DNA from: Actinomyces sp. ICM47
GTDB taxonomy: Bacteria > Actinomycetota > Actinomycetes > Actinomycetales > Actinomycetaceae
DNA: 41,895 nt
Direction: 5' to 3'
Assembly (NCBI RefSeq): GCF_000278725.1
Contig: NZ_ALCA01000023.1
Location: 1 to 41,895 of the forward strand
The first letter of the stretch is position 1. Each line of letters opens with the position of its first letter. Positions 8,711 to 17,322 of this stretch are shown one piece after another. The translations under genes and the position numbers were made by a program. The notes under the pieces are model-generated. The model saw only the letters and a program-made list of their open reading frames with translations, had not been told where the DNA came from and ran no database searches.

Positions 8711-9625
8711 TTAGTGGGCGACCGCCTGCTCGGGGTGCTGGTTGTGCGTGCGAGCCACGCGCAGCCGGCGCACCCGGCGAACGTGGTCCACGACTGCCCT
8801 GATCATAAACCCGACCGCGTACAGTCCGATGGCACCGACAACGATGGTCGCGCCGGGGGACAGGTCGATGAAGTAGGTCAGGGACAGACCACAGGTGCAG
8901 ATGAGGACGCCGAGCACCATGGCGATGCCCATGGTTGAGCGGAACGAGCGTGCCCCCAGCTGCGCGATGGCAACGGGAATGACCATGAGCGCGCTCACCA
9001 GGAGCGAGCCGACGACGCGCATTGCGACCGCCACGGTCAGGGCCGACAAAATCGCGATGAGGAGGGAAAGCGTGCGCACGGGCAGACCCGTCGAGCGCGC
9101 AAAGTCCTCGTCGTTGGTCACGGAGAAGAGGGCGGGTGCCAGGCCCACGCCGAGCACAATGATCGCGAGTCCCAGGATCGTAATGAGCGAGATGTCGCTC
9201 CAGCGCACGGTCGAGATTGATCCGAAGAGATACGAGTTGAGCTGGGCGGACGTGCCGCCCGCCAGGCCGATGAGCAGCACGCCTCCCGCGATGCCGCCAT
9301 AAAAGAGCATCGCCAGCGCAGTGTCGCCCGACGTGCGTCCGCTCTGGCGGACCAGCTCGATCGTGATCGCACCCAGCAGGGAGATGATCACCGCGCCCGG
9401 GACGGCCCACGAGTCTGCCGGGGATACGTTCGCGAACGTGCCGACCAACCAGCCGAGCGCAACCCCGGTCAGAGAAATGTGCCCGATGCCGTCGCCGAGC
9501 ATCGCGAGCCTGCGGTGTACCAGATACGTGCCGATGATCGGCGCGGTCAGCCCGACGATGAGCGCGGCCAGGAGGGAACGCTGCATCATCTGGGAAGAGA
9601 GAAGGGTGGTCAGGGCGTCAATCAT
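8711..9625 (-). CDS. znuB: Zinc ABC transporter permease
   Basis: Membrane-spanning subunit of a metal-uptake ABC transporter (ABC-3 family), 304 aa with the start chosen at 9625. It has about eight or nine hydrophobic segments. The family traits LVHRRLAMLGDGIGHISLTGVALG and the SLLVSALMVIPVAIAQL segment near the ATPase contact region are clear. The ATG at 9625 overlaps the end of znuC by 8 bp, consistent with coupled translation. A longer open frame continues upstream to 9925, but that part only shadows znuC. Zinc, rather than manganese, is inferred from the Zur boxes and the histidine-rich partner proteins. Confidence 0.9.
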   Translation of the reverse strand: MIDALTTLLSSQMMQRSLLAALIVGLTAPIIGTYLVHRRLAMLGDGIGHISLTGVALGWLVGTFANVSPADSWAVPGAVIISLLGAITIELVRQSGRTSGDTALAMLFYGGIAGGVLLIGLAGGTSAQLNSYLFGSISTVRWSDISLITILGLAIIVLGVGLAPALFSVTNDEDFARSTGLPVRTLSLLIAILSALTVAVAMRVVGSLLVSALMVIPVAIAQLGARSFRSTMGIAMVLGVLICTCGLSLTYFIDLSPGATIVVGAIGLYAVGFMIRAVVDHVRRVRRLRVARTHNQHPEQAVAH

Positions 9626-10463
9626 GCGTCTCTCCCGTCCAGATTCCGCTGACGAGGCCTCGGTCGCCCTGTGAGGGAGCGGTGGCCTCAGTGGGGTGAC
9701 AGTGGTCGCCTCCTCCATGGTGCTGTTCGTGGTCATCCTCAATATGGGGAGGGCCGTCGTAGGAGACGTGCCCGGCGCTGATGTGCAGCTCGCGGTCGAG
9801 GAGGGGGCCGAGTTCGCCCAGCTCGTGCAGGACGATGAGGATCGTCGTTCCCTCTGCCTTCGCATCGGCGACGATTGACGCCAGGCGCGCGCGGGAGGCG
9901 GCGTCGATCCCGGCCATCGGTTCATCCATGATGAGGAGTTCGGGACGGCGCACGAGGGCGCGCGCGATGAGGACGCGCTGAGCCTGGCCGCCCGACAGGA
10001 TATTCATGGGGGAGTGGGCGCGGTGGGCCATGCCGACGCGCTCAAGCGCTTGCATCGCGCGGGCGGTGTCGCCGGGCAACGCCCACAAGCGTGTCGGGCC
10101 AAGGAGACCGGAGCGCACGACCTCAATGGCGCTGGCACTGATGGCACCTCCCGAAGAGATGCGCTGGGGCACGTAGCCGATCTTCTTCCAGGGCACGCGG
10201 CCACGAGCGGTGATCGAGCGGCCGAAGAGGAGGGCATCACCGCTCGTGATGGGGGCAGTGCCCAGGATGGCCTTGAGCGTCGTGGACTTGCCCGACCCGT
10301 TCGAACCGGTGAGGGCAACGGTCTGGCCGGCGGGAATGGACAGGGAGATCCCGTGAAGGATCAGGTCCGTATCCCAGGCCACATGCAGATTATCGAGACG
10401 CACGACGGCGGTCGCCTCCGCCTGGGAGGCTCCCGCCGTCGTGGTGGTGTCAGTCGTGCTCAC
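9618..10463 (-). CDS. znuC: Zinc ABC transporter ATPase with a histidine-rich tail
   Basis: ATP-hydrolysing subunit, 281 aa. It shows Walker A (GSNGSGKSTT), Q-loop region (IGYVPQR), ABC signature (LSGGQAQRVLIARAL) and Walker B (LLIMDEPMAGID), then an HELGEL switch. After the standard domain comes a tail of about 50 residues with a His/Asp-rich stretch (HIEDDHEQHHGGGDHCH). This tail is unusual for the ATPase and looks like a metal-binding or sensing segment. The gene starts 4 bp inside the znuA end and overlaps znuB by 8 bp. Confidence 0.92.
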   Translation of the reverse strand: MSTTDTTTTAGASQAEATAVVRLDNLHVAWDTDLILHGISLSIPAGQTVALTGSNGSGKSTTLKAILGTAPITSGDALLFGRSITARGRVPWKKIGYVPQRISSGGAISASAIEVVRSGLLGPTRLWALPGDTARAMQALERVGMAHRAHSPMNILSGGQAQRVLIARALVRRPELLIMDEPMAGIDAASRARLASIVADAKAEGTTILIVLHELGELGPLLDRELHISAGHVSYDGPPHIEDDHEQHHGGGDHCHPTEATAPSQGDRGLVSGIWTGETHD

Positions 10464-11500
10464 TGGCAGTTGTTGGCTTTCGTCAGGGCGTCAATGTTGT
10501 CGTTCATGACCGCGGCGTAGTCCTTGGAAGAGTCGGTCTGGGACTCGATCGGATCCAGGACGGCCGTGGAGATTCCAAGGTCAGTGGCCAGGGTCTGCTC
10601 GACCTTGGGGTCAATGAGAGCCTCGGTGAAGATGGTCGTCACGCCCTGGTCCTTGACAATCTTGCCAATCTCTGCCAGGCGCGCGGGGGAGGGGGAGGAC
10701 TCAGGGTCGAGGCCCGAGATGCCCACCTGGGTCAGGCCGGTGCGGTCGGCGAGGTAGCCGAAGGCGGTGTGCGCGGTGACGAAGGTCTTAATCTGGCAGG
10801 TCGAGGTCTTCGCGACGAGGTTGTCGCCCAGGGAGGTGAGTTCTTCGTTCAGGGCCTGTGCGTTGGCCTTGTAGGTCTCGGCGTTGGTCGGATCGGCCTC
10901 AGCGAGCTTGTCGCCCACCAGGGTTGCGGCATTGGCCATGCGCGCCGGGTCGAGCCAGAAGTGCGGGTCCATGCTCATGTCGTGGTGGTGGTCGTGGTCG
11001 GCGTGCTCATGGTCGTGGCCCTCGTGCTCGTGGCCTTCATGGTCGTGGTCGGCGGCCTCCCCAGACTGGGCTTCGCCGGACTGGGCCTCGTCGGTATCCT
11101 CGTCCTCGCCCGGATGGTTGGACGTCGAGTCGATCGCAACCAGCTGGGCGGCGGGGGACACGTCGATGACGGTCTTTGGAGCGTGCTGCTCGACGGCCTC
11201 GTCGACCGCGCCCTGGAAGCCGGCCAGGTAGACCACCGCGTCAGCGGAGGCCAGGGAGTCGACCATCTTGGGCGAGAGCTCAAGGTCGTGAGGCTCGGCA
11301 CCGTCCGGGGTCAGCGAGGTGACGGTGACGTGCTCACCGCCGACCTTCTCGGCCAGGTACTTCAGGGGATAGAAGGAAGCCATGACGGTCAGGGTGCCGT
11401 CCTTGCTGGTCTTGCCGCCGGTCGATGCGGAGGGGGAGCAAGCAGACAGAGCGAGCGCTGTAGCTGCCGCACATGCGGCGGCGAGGATTCTTTTCGACAT
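10460..11500 (-). CDS. znuA: Zinc-binding lipoprotein of the ABC transporter
   Basis: Cluster A-1 metal-binding receptor, 346 aa from the ATG at 11500. The signal peptide ends in a lipobox LSAC, with the lipidated Cys near residue 21, so it is anchored outside the membrane. After the first metal histidine region (GAEPHDLELSPK) comes a charged loop very rich in His, Asp and Glu, typical of ZnuA-type zinc receptors. It is followed by MDPHFWLDPARM and, later, the FVTAHTAFGYL metal ligand segment. The start at 11500 fits a promoter TTGACA-18-GAGAAT giving a leaderless mRNA; an in-frame ATG at 11509 is possible. It is the first gene of the operon under two Zur boxes. Confidence 0.92.
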   Translation of the reverse strand: MSKRILAAACAAATALALSACSPSASTGGKTSKDGTLTVMASFYPLKYLAEKVGGEHVTVTSLTPDGAEPHDLELSPKMVDSLASADAVVYLAGFQGAVDEAVEQHAPKTVIDVSPAAQLVAIDSTSNHPGEDEDTDEAQSGEAQSGEAADHDHEGHEHEGHDHEHADHDHHHDMSMDPHFWLDPARMANAATLVGDKLAEADPTNAETYKANAQALNEELTSLGDNLVAKTSTCQIKTFVTAHTAFGYLADRTGLTQVGISGLDPESSPSPARLAEIGKIVKDQGVTTIFTEALIDPKVEQTLATDLGISTAVLDPIESQTDSSKDYAAVMNDNIDALTKANNCQ

Positions 11501-11536
11501 GAGAATCATTCTCTGACCTAGTGAGAATGATTGTCA
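11500..11536. promoter_or_regulatory. Two Zur boxes on the znu promoter
   Basis: TGAGAATCATTCTCT (11500-11514) and TGAGAATGATTGTCA (11522-11536) both fit the TGANAATNATTNTCA type of zinc boxes bound by Zur. They are 22 bp apart, about two helical turns, so two dimers could bind the same face. One covers the TTGACA (11537-11532, minus strand) and the other the likely -10 GAGAAT. That is the expected arrangement for zinc repression of znuACB-zur. Confidence 0.85.
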
Positions 11537-11573
11537 AGACTTTCTCGGAGAGCGAACTTGTCTGATCAGGGCT

Positions 11574-12590
11574 TTAGTGTGCGTGCGCGGTCGTTCCGCG
11601 CACGACCAGGTCGGGTGAAAAGACGTAATCCTCGTGAATGGGGGTGGAGTTGGGTGTGGCCAAGGCCTCGAAAAGATTGCGTACGGCGGCGGAAACGATC
11701 GAGGCGACGGGCTGGTGGACGGTGGTCAGGCCTGGGCTGAGGTGGGACATGAGGAAGGTATCGTCGAAACCGATGATGGAGATGTCGTCCGGGACCGACA
11801 GTCCCATGGAGGTGATCGTTCGGATCGCGCCGAGCGCCTGTAGATCCGACCCGGTGATGATTGCTGTAACTCCGCGCTCGATCAGTCCGGCCGTATGGGC
11901 TGCCGCGGCCTCGTATGTATAGAAGGTCTCCTCAATGATGGGAGCATGGTCGCCGACCAACTCGCCCATGATCTGTGTGAAAGCTTCTGCCTTGCGCAGG
12001 GCTGGGACGATGTGGGTGCGGCCTCCTAGGAGGGCGATGCGGGTGTGACCGAGTTCGTGTAGGTGTGCCACGGCCGCGCGGATTCCCAGTGCATCGCCTG
12101 TAGAAAAGTCGGGGGCAGGAATCTCGGGGCGGGCGCCATTGATGGTCACGAACGGAATTGAGCGCTGTGTCACATCGAAATAAGGACCAAGGTCTGCCAG
12201 GAGGTCAGCATGTCTTCCGGACACGAAAATGAGGCCGCTCACACGATGGTCGAGGAGGGAAGAAAGGTGGTCGAATTCTGAGGTGGCACCCGGTGTTTGG
12301 GTCCGAATGAGTGAGATGCCGCCTGCTCGCGACACCTCCTCCTGGAGGTGGTGGGTGAAGGAAGCGAAGATCGGGTTTGTTAGTTCGGGGACGATAATGC
12401 CAATCGCCGGCGTGTCGGGGGTGCGCTCAGGGGTCGGTCGGTCGTATCCCAGCTCATCAATCGCAGTCAGGACCTTGCGGCGAGTGTCTGCGGAGACCTG
12501 TCCGACGCCGTTGAAGACGCGCGAGACCGTTGCCGTTGAGACGCCGGCGTGTGCGGCGATATCGGCCATGCTCGTGCGGTTTTTCGTCAT
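11574..12590 (-). CDS. LacI-family regulator, probable repressor of malEFG
   Basis: A 338-aa LacI/GalR protein. The N-terminal HTH reads SMADIAAHAGVSTATVSRVF, followed by the hinge region LGYDRPTPERTPD. The usual hinge sequence is poorly conserved here. The sugar-binding core follows from IGIIVPELTNPIFASF to the C-terminus (SIIGFDDTFLMSHLSPGLTT). It is transcribed divergently from malEFG with 164 bp between the start codons, the normal setting of a MalR-type repressor. A TTGTT..AACAA palindrome lies in the gap. AAGGAGAG precedes the ATG at 12590. The effector is likely maltose or a maltodextrin (inference from context only). Confidence 0.9.
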   Translation of the reverse strand: MTKNRTSMADIAAHAGVSTATVSRVFNGVGQVSADTRRKVLTAIDELGYDRPTPERTPDTPAIGIIVPELTNPIFASFTHHLQEEVSRAGGISLIRTQTPGATSEFDHLSSLLDHRVSGLIFVSGRHADLLADLGPYFDVTQRSIPFVTINGARPEIPAPDFSTGDALGIRAAVAHLHELGHTRIALLGGRTHIVPALRKAEAFTQIMGELVGDHAPIIEETFYTYEAAAAHTAGLIERGVTAIITGSDLQALGAIRTITSMGLSVPDDISIIGFDDTFLMSHLSPGLTTVHQPVASIVSAAVRNLFEALATPNSTPIHEDYVFSPDLVVRGTTAHAH

Positions 12591-12666
12591 CGACTCAGCT
12601 CTCCTTTGGGTGTGTGCGCACGACGTGATGAGTATAAATGTAACAGCTGGCTCACAATTCGGAAAA

Positions 12667-12696
12667 TTGTTGCAGAAACAAAATCAGACGTATTAC
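12667..12696 (+). promoter_or_regulatory. malE promoter with LacI-type operator
   Basis: TTGTTG (12667-12672), an 18-bp spacer and TATTAC (12691-12696) make a plausible promoter. The -35 part is embedded in TTGTTGCAGAAACAA (12667-12681), an imperfect 15-bp palindrome with perfect TTGTT/AACAA ends, a design typical of LacI-family operators. It would let the divergent LacI protein block malEFG. The motif is seen; its use is inferred. Confidence 0.5.
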
Positions 12697-12754
12697 AGTG
12701 GCAGATAGCAGGTCGCTGATGGAGGCGACCAGCCCGACCAACACAGGAGTAAAC

Positions 12755-13966
12755 ATGCGACGTGGCATCGCAGCACTCGGCGCCTTTGCGGCGGTCACCG
12801 CCCTGGCTGCTTGCAGTGGCAACACCACCCCGGCCGCGACCGACAACGACACGGCGGCGACCCTCACGATCTGGGCGGACGACACTCGTTTCACGCAGGT
12901 CCAGACGTTCGCCGAGGACTTCACGAAAGACACGGGCGTTGCCGTTAACGTCGTTCAGAAGTCCGAGGCCGACATGGACACCGAGTTCACCACCCAGGTG
13001 CCCACCGGCAACGGCCCCGACCTGATCGTTATGGCGCACGACAAGCTCGGTGCGCTCGTCGCTAACGGCGTCGTCGCCCCCGTCGACCTTGGCGAAGCCA
13101 AGTCCCAGTTCTCCGACGTGGCCGTCAAGGCCGTGACGTACAACGGCCAGACCTACGGTGTTCCCTACGCCGTTGAGTCTGTCGCCCTGGTTCGTAACGA
13201 CGCCCTGACCACTGACACGCCCACCACCTACGACGACTTGATCTCCTCTGGCAAGGCGTCGGGTGCCGAGTACCCCTTCATCATCCAGATGGGCGACAAG
13301 GGCGATCCGTACCACTTCTACGCCTTCCAGACGTCCTTCGGCGCTCCCGTTTTCAAGACCAACTCTGAGGGTGAGTACACCGCCGAGCTGGCCATGAACG
13401 GCTCCGGCGGCACCGAGTTCGCCAACTGGCTTAAGGCTCAGGGTGACGCGGGCATCGTGTCCCCCTCGATCACCGGCGACATTGCTAAGCAGAAGTTCCT
13501 CGACGGTGCCGCGGCCTACACGGTGACCGGCCCCTGGAACGTCGCGGCCTTCCGTGCGGCCGGAATGAAGGTCTCTGTCCTGCCTGTCCCCGCTGCCGGC
13601 TCGCAGGCCGCCCAGCCCTTCGTTGGCGTCCAGATGTTCTACCAGAGCGCCAAGTCCGCCAACCCGGTTGCCGCCAAGCAGTTCTTCAACTACCTGGCGA
13701 CCCCCAAGGCCCAGGAAGAGATGCAGAAGCTCGGTGGCCGCGCCTCCGCGATGCCCGAGGTTGCCGCTGCTTCCGATGACCAGGACATCAAGGACTTCTC
13801 CAAGGTTGCTGAGGGTGGCGCGCTCGCTCCCGCGATCCCCGCGATGGGTGCCGTCTGGAACTTCTGGGGCCAGACCGAGGCCGATATCGTGACCGGCAAG
13901 GATACGCCCGACGCTCTGTGGGGCATGATGGTTACCAACATCGAGGGTGCCATCGCCTCCAAGTGA
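12755..13966 (+). CDS. malE: Maltose/maltodextrin-binding lipoprotein
   Basis: Extracellular solute receptor of a carbohydrate ABC importer, 403 aa. The signal peptide MRRGIAALGAFAAVTALAAC ends in an LAAC lipobox (lipid-modified Cys at 20). The mature part is a family 1 binding protein (LTIWADDTRFTQVQTFAEDF, GNGPDLIVMAHDKLGALVAN, AAYTVTGPWNVAAFRAAGMK), all close to MalE of enteric bacteria. The ATG at 12755 has AGGAG 6 nt upstream; the open frame continues further upstream but lacks a ribosome site there. It leads malEFG. The 213-bp gap before malF holds two hairpins that may favour more MalE than MalFG. Confidence 0.93.
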   Translation: MRRGIAALGAFAAVTALAACSGNTTPAATDNDTAATLTIWADDTRFTQVQTFAEDFTKDTGVAVNVVQKSEADMDTEFTTQVPTGNGPDLIVMAHDKLGALVANGVVAPVDLGEAKSQFSDVAVKAVTYNGQTYGVPYAVESVALVRNDALTTDTPTTYDDLISSGKASGAEYPFIIQMGDKGDPYHFYAFQTSFGAPVFKTNSEGEYTAELAMNGSGGTEFANWLKAQGDAGIVSPSITGDIAKQKFLDGAAAYTVTGPWNVAAFRAAGMKVSVLPVPAAGSQAAQPFVGVQMFYQSAKSANPVAAKQFFNYLATPKAQEEMQKLGGRASAMPEVAAASDDQDIKDFSKVAEGGALAPAIPAMGAVWNFWGQTEADIVTGKDTPDALWGMMVTNIEGAIASK

Positions 13967-13974
13967 GTCCCCTC

Positions 13975-14054
13975 GCTCGACGATCCTCGTTCGAGCATGG
14001 TCTCACCTCGACGCACAGGAGTGCTCATGCCCGTCCGCCATCCCGCGTTGCGGG
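13975..14054 (+). other. Stem-loops between malE and malF
   Basis: GCTCGA (13975) pairs with TCGAGC (13991), and CCCGC (14042) with GCGGG (14050) around GTT; the second is flanked by further GC-rich pairing. There is no T-run. In other malEFG operons hairpins at this position stabilise the malE part of the mRNA or cause partial termination; the same is inferred here. No gene lies in this gap. Confidence 0.45.
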
Positions 14055-14179
14055 CGGGCATGATCCCATCGATACACAACGCCGCAAGTCGGCGCATAGG
14101 CACCCGCGGTGCCCTTCTTGACCGCCGTCAGGCGGATTCCGTCGCAATGACGCGCGAATGCGCACGTGTGGAGGACACG

Positions 14180-15766
14180 ATGTCTGAGCCAGCGAAGGCT
14201 ACAGAAAAGAAAAAGACGGGGCCCAAGGCCTCGCACGCGAGCGAAGTGACCAAGCCTGGTTTCTTCGTGAAACTCGTCCTAATGATGCTCATCGACGCCC
14301 TGGGGCTCTACGGCATGTTCACCGCGTACCTGGTGAAGTCGTGGACGGTTCTTGCCGTCCTGGCCGTTCTGCTCCTCGTTGTGAACTGGGTGTACTTCTC
14401 CAAGCGGATGATCCCCGCGAAGTACCTGGTTCCCGGTATGGTGTTCCTGCTCATCTACCAGGTGTTCGTGATGGGGTACACGGGCTACGTGTCCTTCACG
14501 AACTACGGGCAGGGTCACAACTCGACCAAGGATGACGCCGTCGCGTCGATCCTGAAGTCTGCAGAGCAGCGCGCCCCCGGTGCGGTGAATCTCCCGGCCG
14601 CTATCGTTGAAGACGGCTCGGGCCTCGGCCTGGCCATCGTCGATGCCGAGACCGGTGGCATCAAGGTCGGCAACTCCGAGAAGCCTTTCCACGAGGTGAG
14701 TGGCACCCAGTCCGGCGGCATGATCACCGCCGTCGACGGATACACGGTTCTCAAGCTCAACGATATTCTGAAGCGCCAGACCGAGGTCGCCGCCCTGAAC
14801 GTCCCGGCCTCCGAGGATCCCAACGCGGGCCACTACAAGAGCGAGGATGGCACGACCGCCTACCTTGCGAAGTCTCGCTACAACTACGATGAGGCTGCGG
14901 ACACGCTGACCGACACCGAGACCGGCACGGTCTACACGGCCGACGGCAAGGTCGGCGCATTCGTCGACGCCGAGGGCAATCAGCTCGATCCGGGCTGGCG
15001 CGTCTTCGTCGGCTTCGACAACTACCGCAACATGTTCACGCGCGGCGATCTGGCGGGCCCCTTTATGAAGGCCCTCGTATGGTCCTTCATCTTCGCTGCG
15101 GCCTCGGTCCTCTCGACCTTCGCGCTCGGCCTCATCCTCGGCCTCGTCTTCGCGGACAAGCGCATCAAGGGCCGCAAGATCTACCAGTCCCTCATGATCC
15201 TGCCCTACGCCTTCCCGGCCTTCCTGGCCACGCTGGTGTGGAAGGGCATGCTCAATAAGGACTTCGGCTTCATCAACCAGGTGCTCCTCGGCGGTGCACA
15301 CGTCCCGTGGCTCACGGATGGAACGCTGGCGAAGCTCTCGATCCTGGGCGTGAACCTGTGGCTGGGCTTCCCCTACATGTTCCTCGTGTGCCTGGGTGCC
15401 CTGCAGTCGCTGCCGGGTGACGTTGAAGAGGCCGCGAAGATCGATGGTGCTTCCGGACTGCGTACCGTGTGGTCCATCAAGCTGCCCCTCGTGCTGCAGT
15501 CCACCGTCCCGCTGCTGATCGCTTCCTTCGCGTTCAACTTCAACAACTTCTCGCTCATCTACATGTTGACCGGCGGTGGCCCGAACTACCCGGGCATGGA
15601 TGTCGGCCAGACTGACATCCTGATTTCGATGGTCTACAAGATCGCGATCGAGTCGGGTTCCCCGAACTACGGCCTGGCCTCGGCCATGTCGATCATCATC
15701 TTCATCGTCGTGGGCGTGATCGCGTGGCTCGGTTTCCGCCAGACGAAGACCCTTGAGGAGCTGTGA
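14180..15766 (+). CDS. malF: Maltose ABC transporter permease MalF, with a large P2 loop
   Basis: Membrane subunit, 528 aa from the ATG at 14180 (GGAGG 5 nt upstream). The first hydrophobic segments lie at about residues 29-110. A large extracytoplasmic loop of about 170 residues follows, from FTNYGQGHNSTKDDAV to DPGWRVFVGFDNYRNMF. This matches the position of the P2 loop of enteric MalF that contacts MalE. The remaining membrane segments include the EAA loop LPGDVEEAAKIDGASGLRTV, which docks the ATPase. Many Gram-positive maltose permeases lack this loop and are about 300 aa, so this is the enteric-like form. It overlaps malG as TGATG. Confidence 0.94.
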   Translation: MSEPAKATEKKKTGPKASHASEVTKPGFFVKLVLMMLIDALGLYGMFTAYLVKSWTVLAVLAVLLLVVNWVYFSKRMIPAKYLVPGMVFLLIYQVFVMGYTGYVSFTNYGQGHNSTKDDAVASILKSAEQRAPGAVNLPAAIVEDGSGLGLAIVDAETGGIKVGNSEKPFHEVSGTQSGGMITAVDGYTVLKLNDILKRQTEVAALNVPASEDPNAGHYKSEDGTTAYLAKSRYNYDEAADTLTDTETGTVYTADGKVGAFVDAEGNQLDPGWRVFVGFDNYRNMFTRGDLAGPFMKALVWSFIFAAASVLSTFALGLILGLVFADKRIKGRKIYQSLMILPYAFPAFLATLVWKGMLNKDFGFINQVLLGGAHVPWLTDGTLAKLSILGVNLWLGFPYMFLVCLGALQSLPGDVEEAAKIDGASGLRTVWSIKLPLVLQSTVPLLIASFAFNFNNFSLIYMLTGGGPNYPGMDVGQTDILISMVYKIAIESGSPNYGLASAMSIIIFIVVGVIAWLGFRQTKTLEEL

Positions 15767-16665
15767 TGAGTGCTGCAAAAGTGACGAAGAAGAAGAGCGA
15801 GCCGACCCTCAAGGGCGCGCGCTGGTGGAAAGAGGTCGGATGGCGTCACGTCGTCGCCATCGTCATGATCATCTACTGCCTGGTCCCGCTGCTCTACGTC
15901 CTGTCGGTCTCCCTCAACCGGGGTGCGACGCTGACGGGCTCGAACAAGCTGTTCTCGAACGTGTCGTTCGATAACTACCTGTCCCTGGGATCGGGCAAGT
16001 ACGCCGCCTACTGGTCGTGGGTCGTCAACTCTCTGATCGTGTCTACCACGACCGCTATCGGTACTGTCCTCATGGGCGCTGCTGCCGCCTACGCGTTCAG
16101 CCGCTTCCGCTTCAAGGGACGCCGTGGCACGCTGACCGGCCTCCTGCTGGTCCAGATGTTCCCGCAGATGCTGGCCTTCGTGGCCCTGTACCTGCTGCTC
16201 CTGGGTATCCAGGACATCTTCCCGGTCGTGGGCCTGAACTCGAAGCTCGGCCTGATCTGCGTCTACCTCGGTGGCGCGCTCGGCTCGAACACCTTCCTGC
16301 TGTACGGCTTCTTCAACTCGATCCCGCGTTCGCTGGATGAGGCAGCGATGATCGACGGCGCGACGCACGCCCAGACCTTCTGGACGATCATCATGCCGCT
16401 GGTTCGCCCGGTTCTGGCCGTCGTCGGCCTGCTGAGCTTCATCTCCTCGCTCGGTGACTTCGTGATCGCGAAGGTTGTCCTGCAGGATCAGGATCAGTTC
16501 ACGCTGGCCGTCGGCATGTACATGTGGGCAGCCGATGAGCGTACCGCCCCGTGGGGCATCTTCGCGGCGGGTGCCGTCCTCGCGGCCGTCCCGGTCATCC
16601 TGCTGTTCCAGTACCTGCAGAAGTATATTGTCTCCGGCCTGACCGCCGGCGGCGTCAAGGAGTAA
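15766..16665 (+). CDS. malG: Maltose ABC transporter permease MalG
   Basis: Second membrane subunit, 299 aa, with six hydrophobic segments. The EAA loop is IPRSLDEAAMIDGATHAQTF, and the C-terminus TAGGVKE is the usual MalG ending. Its ATG overlaps the malF stop codon. Together MalF and MalG form the channel for maltose and maltodextrins. The ATPase MalK is not encoded nearby; a shared MsiK-type ATPase elsewhere in the genome is the likely partner, as known in Streptomyces. A terminator follows 26 bp after the stop. Confidence 0.94.
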   Translation: MSAAKVTKKKSEPTLKGARWWKEVGWRHVVAIVMIIYCLVPLLYVLSVSLNRGATLTGSNKLFSNVSFDNYLSLGSGKYAAYWSWVVNSLIVSTTTAIGTVLMGAAAAYAFSRFRFKGRRGTLTGLLLVQMFPQMLAFVALYLLLLGIQDIFPVVGLNSKLGLICVYLGGALGSNTFLLYGFFNSIPRSLDEAAMIDGATHAQTFWTIIMPLVRPVLAVVGLLSFISSLGDFVIAKVVLQDQDQFTLAVGMYMWAADERTAPWGIFAAGAVLAAVPVILLFQYLQKYIVSGLTAGGVKE

Positions 16666-16690
16666 GCGCGCCGCGCCCTCCTGCCTAGCC

Positions 16691-16738
16691 AGCCCCGGCC
16701 TCGTCCCCTATCCCCGTGGGACGAGGTCGGGGCTGTTT
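16691..16738 (+). terminator. Terminator of malEFG
   Basis: AGCCCCGGCCTCGTCCC pairs with GGGACGAGGTCGGGGCT over 17 bp with one G-T type mismatch, followed by GTTTTG. It is a member of the shared GGCCTCGTC stem family. Confidence 0.9.
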
Positions 16739-16887
16739 TGTACGTTCGGGCACCGTGTGGGTCGAGGGCGCAACAAAGCTGCTCAATACCCGCCCGATGT
16801 CCGCCTTGTGCCCTGTGCTCGGGCTTGTTGTGGGGCAGGGGTGACTCGGTTTGCCAGTTCCGCGTTTATTCTTGTGTGTTGGGGCGC

Positions 16888-16983
16888 TGTACCCGATCCG
16901 TAGGCAATGCACCTCTTCTGAACGGGTGCAGTGCCCCTGATCGGGTGCATCATCCCGTAACGGGTGCAGTGCCCCCGCTCGGG
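16888..16983. repeat. 19-bp-period intergenic repeat array 2
   Basis: CGGGTGCA recurs at 16923, 16942 and 16961, and as CGGGCG at 16980, each exactly 19 bp apart. The longer unit is CGGGTGCAGTGCCCCTGAT with variations. To the left the same word appears inverted, as TGTACCCG (16888) and TGCACCTC (16908), spaced 20 bp. The array lies in a 720-bp gap (16666-17389) in which I see no gene. Elsewhere in the gap are a GGCGG/CCGCC hairpin near 17110 and the GntR promoter at its right end. Nineteen is not a multiple of three. The function is unknown. Confidence 0.7.
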
Positions 16984-17322
16984 CGTTGTTTCTGGTGGTG
17001 GTGTGGCTGTTTGCCCGGGTCGTGGGCGCCTTCGTGCCTGGCTGCCCGCGAGACTTCGCAGCCTCGCTTCGCTCGGAGTCGTCGACTAGATACCCCCGAG
17101 TCCTCTGGGCGGCGCTTCCGCCCGGGCTGTCCGTGTGGTGGTTGGTCCAAGATGCTCTCCGCAATACCTGGGGCGAATCAATCTGCCGGGTCTGCGCATT
17201 GGCGGGTTAGTGCTGCCATTCGTCGGGCCCAGCTGCGCGGGCGGAGTGTTCGGTCTGCATACGGGCGCGGGTGTGAGCAGGGGGAGGTGGGGTGCAATCT
17301 GAGGTTTGTTTGGTGAGAGAGG

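Noticed and set aside
12587..13315. Antisense open frame over malE
   Set aside because: malE is clear on the other strand, and the antisense peptide shows no domain or start signal.
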